From a bacterium (GTDB taxonomy: Bacteria; Patescibacteriota; Patescibacteriia; Patescibacteriales; JAGXOH01), in contig JAIOTG010000078.1 in NCBI GenBank assembly GCA_021106995.1, forward strand, positions 1 through 8,554: a stretch of 8,554 nt of DNA. The letters run 5' to 3'. A program made the translations under genes and the position numbers. The notes below the pieces were generated by a model, which was not told the origin of the DNA, did not search any database, and worked only from the letters and a program-made list of their open reading frames with translations. Each line of letters begins with the position of its first letter. Position 1 is the stretch's first letter. Positions 1 through 4,663 of this stretch are shown here, one piece after another.

Positions 1-451
1 AAATATTATCATATTCATAAGCTTCTTTTCTTTGTCGTTTATTGATATATTCAGATTCAAATATTTTTTTGCATTTTGAAGAATTGTCACTTGCTTTACT
101 CGAGTCCAAAATCGATAAAAGTAAGTGCTCAAGACAGGGAGTATTTTCTATCAATTCAATGCCTTTGCTTTTTGCAATACTTCTTGCCTTTTCAATTTCA
201 CCTTTTGGTTTGTCATTATCCAAAACAACAACTCTTCTATCAAATCCTCCAGGCACCCGACTAGCATCGATTACAATGTTGGCCGAATTTCCGCCCCTGC
301 CCTTTTTCACGGTAATAGCTACGTTAGTATCACAACAATATAGTTTTTTTAAGTGCTTTAAAAACATTTGCTCATTCATACCTTCGCCAAAAATCAACAA
401 AGTTTTATTTGCATGGCGCCTTTTTATTTTGTATGGATTTGTTCTAGACAT
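1..451 (-). CDS. RloB-like protein (AbiLii-type), partial, runs off the left edge
   Basis: The reading frame is open from an ATG at 451 to the window edge, so 150 residues are visible and the C-terminus is missing. It begins MSRTNPYKIKRRHANKTLL. RloB-family marks are seen in order: a Toprim-like FGEGMNE (Glu23 and Glu27), KKGRGGNSANIV (49-60), an acidic strand VVVLDND (Asp78, Asp80), and TPCLEHLLLSIL (104-115), which matches the family's usual NPCFELWLLLHF. The family is about 200 residues, so perhaps a quarter is lost. RloB proteins combine a Toprim-like fold with a presumed nuclease function and are usually paired with an ATPase. Here the ATPase gene ends only three bases upstream (its stop is at 455-457), indicating one operon and probable translational coupling. 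The ATPase-RloB order is that of the lactococcal AbiL system. The family call is firm; nuclease activity and anti-phage function are inferred. Confidence 0.8.
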   Translation of the reverse strand, partial: MSRTNPYKIKRRHANKTLLIFGEGMNEQMFLKHLKKLYCCDTNVAITVKKGRGGNSANIVIDASRVPGGFDRRVVVLDNDKPKGEIEKARSIAKSKGIELIENTPCLEHLLLSILDSSKASDNSSKCKKIFESEYINKRQRKEAYEYDNI

Positions 452-454
452 ATA

Positions 455-1669
455 TTATAGTTTAGGGACAGCACCATAGGCACCAGCAATGTATTTTGAA
501 TAATAATTATCATCAGCACGAACACCAGTAACATCATCAAGTCGCCAAGCTTCACTCTCACCTTGTTCATTCTTTTCCGTTAACATGATTTGATATTTAT
601 CTAGCTTGCTTAAAATCTGATGACTATGGCTACTGAATAGTAATTGAGCGTTATTAGGATTTGTTTCAGGTTGCATAAACAGATCAAATAAAGCCAAGAC
701 GACTTCTGGATGTAAATTAACATCAAATTCATCTAAAATCGCAACACTTCCATTAGCCAAGACTAATAGTATTGTTTTAAGTAATACGAAAAGCTGTTTT
801 GTTCCGGAAGACTCATATTGCATTGGAATATATTCTTTCTCACTTCCAAAAGTATGAGCTACTCTTACATTGATATTTAATTTATTCTCTTTCTTTTCTT
901 TTTCAATTTCAAAAGAATCTAAACCGAGGTCAAATTGTGATAAAAGTTTTTCTGCTTCAGCTTTAATATGAGCATTTTTCTCTTCACTAAAAAAATCAAA
1001 GGCATCAATAAGTTGTTGATTGGTATTTGGTAGTAAATGATCACCAATCCAGCCAGCTTCAACTACATTTGTTTCTATTTTTTGCCAATAATTAAAAAAA
1101 TCTAAACTCTGCTTATGTTCAAAACGAGAAGCAACACTAACTATACTGGCATTAGTACGCATTAAGCTTTCATAGCCTTTTGGCAAATTAAACATTTTAT
1201 CGTTTAACTCATACTTATTTCCTTTTTCATCCCAGACTCGTGAAAAAACTTTTTTACTGGTTACTTTTTCGGTTGTTTTATTTTTTACGTATATTTCTTC
1301 TGAAAGAATTTGCTTTTCATTTAATGTGAATTTATAGCAATAAATATTACCATCAATTTCAAAATCCACAGATAATTCAGATGCCTCATTCTTATTATTA
1401 CCAAACAAAAAAGGTTTTATTGGTAATGGAGAGTTGGGAGGAGCATTAAAAGAATTAACAATTAGCCATTTTAAAAATGGCAAGATTTTTAACAAGTTTG
1501 TTTTACCAGATGCATTTGGTCCTATAACAGTTTCAATTTTAGAAAGACGAATATCTGAGCCAGCTTTAAAATAGCCATCATTTTGAGGAGCTTTTTCGTT
1601 AACAGTAAAATCAATTGTAGTTAAATCTTTAAACGAATAAAAATTTTTACATGAAAATGAATGTATCAT
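455..1669 (-). CDS. OLD/RecF-like AAA family ATPase (AbiLi-type), probable anti-phage partner of RloB
   Basis: 404 residues, complete. The N-terminal strand MIHSFSCKNFYSFKD is typical of AAA_15/AAA_21 (SMC/RecF/OLD-like) ATPases. Walker A is GPNASGKT at 50-57. The ABC signature region is SSGTKQL at 287-293, Walker B is VAILDEFD at 309-316 with NLHPE after it, and the switch histidine lies in LLFSSHSHQIL (343-353). The middle (about 70-270) is the variable insertion and has no Toprim domain, so this is a stand-alone ATPase and not a full OLD nuclease. The C-terminus ends in GAYGAVPKL, common in abortive-infection ATPases. Its RloB-like effector follows with a 3-base gap. By analogy with AbiL and PARIS (AAA plus Toprim), it would sense infection and control the effector. 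No Shine-Dalgarno sequence precedes the ATG. The ATPase family is near certain; the defence role is inference. Confidence 0.88.
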   Translation of the reverse strand: MIHSFSCKNFYSFKDLTTIDFTVNEKAPQNDGYFKAGSDIRLSKIETVIGPNASGKTNLLKILPFLKWLIVNSFNAPPNSPLPIKPFLFGNNKNEASELSVDFEIDGNIYCYKFTLNEKQILSEEIYVKNKTTEKVTSKKVFSRVWDEKGNKYELNDKMFNLPKGYESLMRTNASIVSVASRFEHKQSLDFFNYWQKIETNVVEAGWIGDHLLPNTNQQLIDAFDFFSEEKNAHIKAEAEKLLSQFDLGLDSFEIEKEKKENKLNINVRVAHTFGSEKEYIPMQYESSGTKQLFVLLKTILLVLANGSVAILDEFDVNLHPEVVLALFDLFMQPETNPNNAQLLFSSHSHQILSKLDKYQIMLTEKNEQGESEAWRLDDVTGVRADDNYYSKYIAGAYGAVPKL

Positions 1670-1693
1670 ATGTTTAATAAATTAAGGAAATTT

Positions 1694-1699
1694 ATTATA
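1694..1699 (-). promoter_or_regulatory. Possible -10 element of the ATPase-RloB operon
   Basis: A perfect TATAAT on the minus strand ends 24 bases before the ATPase start codon and would give a very short leader. No convincing -35 box is found at 16-18 bases; CTGCAA lies at 20. The element touches the left arm of the 15-bp inverted repeat at 1698-1712, so that repeat could affect this promoter. Chance TATAAT is common in such AT-rich DNA. Confidence 0.3.
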
Positions 1700-1856
1700 T
1701 ATTTTGGCTATTAGGATTTTTGCAGTTAAATGCTTCATATTTGTTGAAATATTAATAGCAAAATTAATCATAACAGTAGCCTTTATGTTCAATATTGGTG
1801 AAAAAATTAATGAAATACAATTTTGAGCACCTAATAACCCAAATAGCCAAAATATA
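1698..1856. repeat. 159-bp segment bounded by a perfect 15-bp inverted repeat
   Basis: TATATTTTGGCTATT at 1698-1712 is the exact reverse complement of AATAGCCAAAATATA at 1842-1856. Just inside, the left arm continues AGG (1713-1715), while the right arm has CCTAATA at 1830-1836 separated by a short insertion, so the right end looks like a slightly expanded version of the left. The interior has no open reading frame of note. It lies between the divergent ATPase and hypothetical genes. It could be a MITE-like non-autonomous element with terminal inverted repeats, a long hairpin RNA, or a pair of regulator sites. No clear target-site duplication is seen beyond TA. Confidence 0.6.
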
Positions 1857-2006
1857 CAATTATTATTTTTAAATTTAATTCTACTTATATGGTAGCAAAA
1901 ATATATCTGTATGTCAATAACCTACAAATATTTGTATAATGTTTAATTATAAGTATATTTTTAACATGTTTTAAGATATATTATGTTATCATCAAACCTA
2001 AAAAAG

Positions 2007-2035
2007 TTGAATTATTATAGTTTTTCCTTTAAGAT
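2007..2035 (+). promoter_or_regulatory. Possible promoter of the 2066 gene
   Basis: TTGAAT (2007-2012), a 17-base spacer and TAAGAT (2030-2035) give an acceptable sigma-70-like pair, four of six matches each. The predicted start would fall at the beginning of the ATTACTATTAAAATT motif that precedes the ATG. Weak on its own, but the layout parallels that in front of the recombinase. Confidence 0.3.
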
Positions 2036-2042
2036 AAATAAA

Positions 2043-2058
2043 AATTACTATTAAAATT
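2043..2058 (+). promoter_or_regulatory. Conserved pre-start motif AATTACTATTAAAATT (copy 1)
   Basis: This 16-mer recurs exactly at 4647-4662 before the recombinase. Shorter or diverged forms occur before the genes at 2414 (2399-2413), 3367 (around 3348-3366) and 3641 (3627-3640). It always lies within about 20 bases of the start codon. It is absent before dnaA and dnaN. It may be an A/U-rich translation-initiation leader or an operator spanning the transcription start. Confidence 0.5.
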
Positions 2059-2065
2059 ATTATAT

Positions 2066-2365
2066 ATGGATTTTCCAAAATCAAAAGAAGAAATTATCCA
2101 AAAGCGTAATGGTATTGAAAAACAATTGAATGATGTTATTACTTCTCTTAATTTGAATATAAGCTTTAATGTAATAAGAGAGATGATTTATAGTGAACAG
2201 GATCAGAGTGCACTTCATGAAATAACAGGTAAGTTTGATAATGGTCAAGATGTTGATGAATTGAATAAAATCATGGAAATTGTTAATGAGGCTTGGAATT
2301 ATTTTCCACATAAAGTACTAGATGGATTATCTCCAATAGAGAAGATCGTGGAAGGGCAACAATAG
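2066..2365 (+). CDS. Small hypothetical protein with C-terminal WNYFPHK motif
   Basis: 99 residues, not recognised as a named family. The N-terminal half (about 5-35) is a charged amphipathic helix (KSKEEIIQKRNGIEKQLND). The middle (40-75) is acidic and probably helical. The C-terminus carries WNYFPHK followed by LDGLSPIEKI. That tail resembles the end motif of integrase-type transposases (YN..RPH..LGG.TP) and of some small CPR proteins, but no DDE catalytic domain is present, so it is not a transposase. No signal peptide or membrane segment. The ATG is chosen because it follows the shared AATTACTATTAAAATT leader by seven bases. The next gene starts 48 bases downstream on the same strand, so they are probably co-transcribed. 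Confidence 0.7.
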   Translation: MDFPKSKEEIIQKRNGIEKQLNDVITSLNLNISFNVIREMIYSEQDQSALHEITGKFDNGQDVDELNKIMEIVNEAWNYFPHKVLDGLSPIEKIVEGQQ

Positions 2366-2413
2366 ACAAAATTATTATTATGATTAACATAAAATTATAA
2401 TTATCATTAAATT

Positions 2414-3265
2414 ATGCTTATCAATGACGAATGCATAGAGCTTTTAGAATCATTTTTTGCTTATAGACCAGATAAGGAAATACAGCTGGAAGCAGAATTC
2501 CAAAATAATCAGTTTAAAATATTTTTAAAGAGGTTGGAAAACAGAAAACTGATTAAAGATTTGGAAATTAATAATATTCCAAAAACAGAAGCGTATAAAA
2601 TAAAATTTGAGATAGTTAATTGGGATGCACTAGAGTCTTTTGCTCAATATGCTTTTGATGATTTAGTAGAGGATCCTTACGGTACTGATAGGCAATCATC
2701 AATAGTAGCCAATCGTATTCTCGAAAAAGCTCTTGAATTAGATAGTATTTTATTTACTATAACCGAGGCAGATTTTGATTCACATGAACGGGAGCATATT
2801 CAGTTTATAAATACTTTTAATGTGCTGGCACAGCAAAAATTTATTTTTCAAAGAGAGTTTACCTATTATTTAACTGATCGAACTTTTTTATTTAAAATAC
2901 TTATATTTAAAAATTTGGATGAATATAAGAAAGAGTTAAATAAAGAATCAGCAGAAACATCTAAACAAGAAAAAGAAAAGCAAAAACTAACATTTGAAAA
3001 TAGCATTCTAAAAGGAGGCTGGAGTGATAACGAGCTAAGAATAAAAAGTGAAAATAGTTTTGAATATCAGATATTAAGGACAGCTTTAAATAGTCCATTG
3101 GGAGAAAAGATTGATTGTACAACAGAAAGTATCGATATCTCAAAATTTCAAAAGATTTATGATACTGCTTTAAGGTTGAATAATAAAATAGAAAAATCTT
3201 TAGACATAAAGGGTTTTTTTGACATAGATTATTCAAATAAAAACATTATGAGAACAGTTGAGTAA
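2414..3265 (+). CDS. Hypothetical protein, predicted C-terminal winged-helix-like region
   Basis: 283 residues, function unknown. It is soluble, with no signal peptide or membrane helix. Residues 1-70 look like an N-terminal winged-helix or dimerisation region (helices, then KNRKLIKDLEINN-like turns). Residues about 165-195 (EYKKELNKESAETSKQEKEK) are a charged coiled-coil linker. The C-terminus (about 215-283) has leucine and basic helices ending in YDTALRLNNKIEKSLDI and DYSNKNIMRTVE, a pattern I associate with winged-helix tails of CPR proteins. It follows the 99-residue gene by 48 bases and ends 45 bases before a terminator, so the two form a short transcription unit. The stop codon sits in a small hairpin (TTGAGT/ACTCAA, 3258-3274). 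The start follows the motif ATTATCATTAAATT. It could be a cargo regulator or part of a defence or toxin-antitoxin pair; nothing proves either. Confidence 0.72.
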   Translation: MLINDECIELLESFFAYRPDKEIQLEAEFQNNQFKIFLKRLENRKLIKDLEINNIPKTEAYKIKFEIVNWDALESFAQYAFDDLVEDPYGTDRQSSIVANRILEKALELDSILFTITEADFDSHEREHIQFINTFNVLAQQKFIFQREFTYYLTDRTFLFKILIFKNLDEYKKELNKESAETSKQEKEKQKLTFENSILKGGWSDNELRIKSENSFEYQILRTALNSPLGEKIDCTTESIDISKFQKIYDTALRLNNKIEKSLDIKGFFDIDYSNKNIMRTVE

Positions 3266-3310
3266 AGCACTCAAAATTGGTCAGCATTGAGTCAGTAACT
3301 TTTTGATATA

Positions 3311-3342
3311 GTCGAAGTATAATAAGCTTCGGCTTTTTGTTT
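3311..3342 (+). terminator. Rho-independent terminator after the 2414 gene
   Basis: Stem GTCGAAG (3311-3317) pairs with CTTCGGC (3327-3333), with one G-T wobble and a 9-base loop, followed directly by TTTTTGTTTT. It closes the two-gene unit 2066-3265 and separates it from the DUF5659-like gene. Confidence 0.75.
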
Positions 3343-3366
3343 TGGAAAACTATTAATCTAAAAATT

Positions 3367-3609
3367 ATGATTATGCAAAAAGATAAATTTTTAACTTTTG
3401 ATTTAGGCTTGGCATCTGCTTTGGCCACTTTGGGCTATGAACTTTGGGAGATAGATAAAACTAACCCAAAAAAATCTCAGTTTATTTTTAGAAGAGATAA
3501 TAAAATAGATAAAGCAGTGAGTGATTATTGGAATAACAATTTACAAGTTAATGCTCGATCAATTGTTGATAATCAAAAAATGATAAAGAACCGACTATAC
3601 AGCCAATAA
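3367..3609 (+). CDS. DUF5659-like small protein
   Basis: 80 residues from the ATG at 3367; a second in-frame ATG at 3373 is equally possible. The longer frame beginning at TTG 3337 is rejected because that codon lies in the terminator T-tract. Visible family pattern: an N-terminal FLTFDLGLASALATLGYEL strand-helix, a central FIFRRD strand, then YWNNNLQVNARSIVDNQK and a terminal KNRLYS. This matches the short DUF5659 proteins found beside phage- and plasmid-type genes in CPR and Firmicutes, whose role is unknown. The fold appears mixed alpha/beta and cytoplasmic. It lies 31 bases before the winged-helix gene, with the same orientation and the same A/T leader, so the two probably form a module. 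Family assignment is from memory of its pattern. Confidence 0.72.
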   Translation: MIMQKDKFLTFDLGLASALATLGYELWEIDKTNPKKSQFIFRRDNKIDKAVSDYWNNNLQVNARSIVDNQKMIKNRLYSQ

Positions 3610-3640
3610 AGTGAATTCAGAATATTAAAATTACTATTAT

Positions 3641-4096
3641 ATGAAAAAATTAAAAAGGTTTTGGATTCGGAAAGAATTCATGAAATATTTTGCCAGAAAT
3701 ATTAAAACATCTGATCAGGCTGTTTATATGGCTTTATCGTTTTATGTGAATAGAGAAGGTAGAGCATTTGTTGGTTATCGGACCATTGCAAAGAAACTTG
3801 GCATCAATAAAGACACTGTTACAAGATCTGTAAAAAGACTAATAGCGTCAGGATTGGTCAGACGCCTAGACAAACTTGAGAATGGAAAGCCGTCCGAATT
3901 AGAACTAACAACCGTCTTGTTTGATGGTCCTCAACCGTCCGAATCATTCAGACCTAAAGAATTAAAGAAAGAATTATTTAAAGAAGGTAAACGTTTTGTA
4001 AAAAATAGTAACCCCAAATTAATTGGAGAAATAATTGAAAAAGACAGCCCTGCCTTGAAGGCAATGAGAAAAAAATGGGGTAAAAAAATAATGTAA
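3641..4096 (+). CDS. Winged helix-turn-helix protein (HTH_36-like), putative replication or regulatory factor of the island
   Basis: 151 residues. A DNA-binding winged helix is clear at about 18-80: KTSDQAVYMALSFYVNREG, then YRTIAKKLGINKDTVTRSVK (recognition helix) and RLIASGLVRRL followed by a wing. This matches HTH_36, the domain used by replication initiators and regulators of plasmids and phages (family knowledge). The C-terminal 60 residues are basic and charged (SFRPKELKKELFKEGKRF, then KKWGKK at the end), without a recognised domain. The ATG at 3641 directly follows AAAATTACTATTAT, the shared leader motif. Downstream lie the duplicated non-coding block with paired 9-nt boxes and then the recombinase. 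The winged helix is therefore a natural candidate to bind those boxes. That link is inference. Confidence 0.78.
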   Translation: MKKLKRFWIRKEFMKYFARNIKTSDQAVYMALSFYVNREGRAFVGYRTIAKKLGINKDTVTRSVKRLIASGLVRRLDKLENGKPSELELTTVLFDGPQPSESFRPKELKKELFKEGKRFVKNSNPKLIGEIIEKDSPALKAMRKKWGKKIM

Positions 4097-4432
4097 AAAA
4101 ACAAAAAAATATCAGTTTTTGTTAAAAATATACATTAAATGGTTAATTTCCAAGATTAATCACAAAATCTTAAAAATACAAAAGCCGATAAATACAGGCT
4201 AAAATGCACACAATGTCACAAATGTCACACTATAAAAAGGAAACTTAATAGGCTTTAAAAAATTACGATATTTATTTGAGCAAAAAAAACAAAAAAGCCT
4301 AGTTTTGTTAAAAAATAAAGCTTAAACGACTATTTTACGCAATAAACTATAAAATTCAAAAAATACAAAACCCCATAAACACTGGGTAAAATGAACAAAA
4401 GGTAACGAAAGTAACACTATAAAAGAGAAAAT
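4097..4432. repeat. Tandemly duplicated about 187-nt non-coding block with conserved hairpins and paired boxes
   Basis: Two diverged direct copies (A about 4100-4287, B about 4288-4475) keep the same order of parts at a constant offset of 186-188. Hairpin 1 is AACAAAAA/TTTTTGTT (4100-4123) in A and AACAAAA/TTTTGTT (4288-4309) in B, both with 8-base loops. Hairpin 2 is AGCC/GGCT (4183-4200) in A and ACCC/GGGT (4370-4387) in B, both with 10-base loops containing ATAAAYAC. Then come two boxes 9 bases apart (GTCAC at 4215 and 4224; GTAAC at 4402 and 4411) and TATAAAA (4231, 4418). Hairpin 2 shows a compensatory pair change between copies. Function unknown: structured leader RNA, operator array or element origin are possible. 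Confidence 0.7.
4251..4325 (+). pseudogene. Decayed copy of the small 4433 gene within repeat copy A
   Basis: In the frame starting at GGC 4251 the DNA reads GFKKLRYLFEQKKQKSLVLL and ends at TAA 4323. This aligns with GLNKFIKLYEQK of the intact small protein (residues 6-17 there). No ATG, GTG or TTG start exists between the upstream stop at 4233 and this point. It sits at the same place after TATAAAA as the intact gene does in copy B. It is best read as a truncated remnant left by the tandem duplication; the similarity is short and partly due to A-richness. Confidence 0.4.
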
Positions 4433-4576
4433 ATGATCTCGGATAAAGGTTTAAATAAATTCATAAAATTATATGAGCAAAAATATTCTGTAAAACTAAA
4501 AAAACAAGAAGCTTTTGATTTGTATATCAAATTAATCAGAGCAGTTAAGATTACCGTTTCTAATGACTCAACTTGA
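4433..4576 (+). CDS. Small 47-residue helical protein next to the recombinase
   Basis: ATG at 4433, TGA at 4574-4576. The peptide begins MISDKGLNKFIKLYEQKYSV and continues with KLKKQEAFDLYIKLIRAVKI. The pattern (short helix L.KFI.LYEQKY, then an acidic/hydrophobic helix with EA...L..LI.A) matches very short proteins I know from Patescibacteria mobile elements, typically ending near LINLYRAVY and often beside serine recombinases or winged-helix genes. Their function is undescribed; a helix-hairpin binding partner or recombination accessory is possible. It starts nine bases after TATAAAA of repeat copy B. If that is a -10 box, the mRNA would be nearly leaderless. The stop overlaps a 9-bp hairpin. 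The presence of a remnant in copy A supports real coding use. Confidence 0.6.
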   Translation: MISDKGLNKFIKLYEQKYSVKLKKQEAFDLYIKLIRAVKITVSNDST

Positions 4577-4605
4577 AAACTTGAAAAAAATTACGAAATC
4601 AAGTT

Positions 4606-4634
4606 TTGCAAATTTAAAGTACTTACGTTATTAT
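4606..4634 (+). promoter_or_regulatory. Possible promoter of the serine recombinase
   Basis: TTGCAA (4606-4611), a 17-base spacer and TATTAT (4629-4634, five of six) place the transcription start near 4641, about 23 bases before the ATG. The -35 box overlaps the right arm of the 4576-4607 hairpin. The short leader then contains AATTACTATTAAAATT. Confidence 0.4.
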
Positions 4635-4646
4635 CATCCCCTATTC

Positions 4647-4662
4647 AATTACTATTAAAATT
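4647..4662 (+). promoter_or_regulatory. Conserved pre-start motif AATTACTATTAAAATT (copy 2)
   Basis: Exact 16-base match to the motif before the 2066 gene, here one base before the recombinase ATG. There is no Shine-Dalgarno sequence between it and the start codon, so the motif itself may be the initiation leader. Confidence 0.5.
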
Positions 4663-4663
4663 C

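Larger units (their letters stand above)
1670..2065. other. Divergent intergenic region
   Basis: These 396 very AT-rich bases separate the leftward ATPase operon from the rightward 2066 gene. They hold the inverted-repeat segment (1698-1856), a perfect TATAAT at 1935-1940 with a weak ATGTCA 18 bases upstream, and a nearer TTGAAT-N17-TAAGAT (2007-2035). No coding region, RNA gene or terminator with a GC stem is seen. Confidence 0.6.
4577..4663 (+). other. Spacer with 9-bp hairpin before the recombinase
   Basis: AAAACTTGA (4576-4584) pairs perfectly with TCAAGTTTT (4599-4607), with a 14-base loop. It begins on the last base of the small gene's stop codon and may reduce read-through. ACTTGAAA also occurs twice in tandem at 4571-4586. 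The rest holds the recombinase promoter candidate and the shared pre-start motif. Confidence 0.5.

Noticed and set aside
42..479. Plus-strand open frames (42-479, 76-264, 125-343)
   Set aside because: They lie opposite the RloB-like gene, whose minus-strand frame has clear family motifs; these translations look like shadows with hydrophobic, motif-free sequence.
2081..2311. Minus-strand frame of 76 residues
   Set aside because: Antisense shadow of the 2066 gene; composition rich in Ile, Leu, Tyr from reversed A-rich codons.
2066..2365. Transposase fragment, from the WNYFPHK...GLSP tail
   Set aside because: No DDE motif, no terminal repeats, and the frame is complete with its own start leader; tail similarity alone is too weak.
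3337..3366. TTG start at 3337 for the DUF5659-like gene
   Set aside because: It falls in the T-tract of a terminator, and the extra residues are not part of the family pattern; the ATG at 3367 is better.
2961..3428. Minus-strand frames at 2961-3236 and 3246-3428
   Set aside because: Shadows of the 2414 and DUF5659-like genes; the second also spans the terminator at 3311-3342.
4097..4430. CRISPR array
   Set aside because: Only two diverged long repeats of about 187 nt with no short identical repeat and spacer pattern, and no cas genes.
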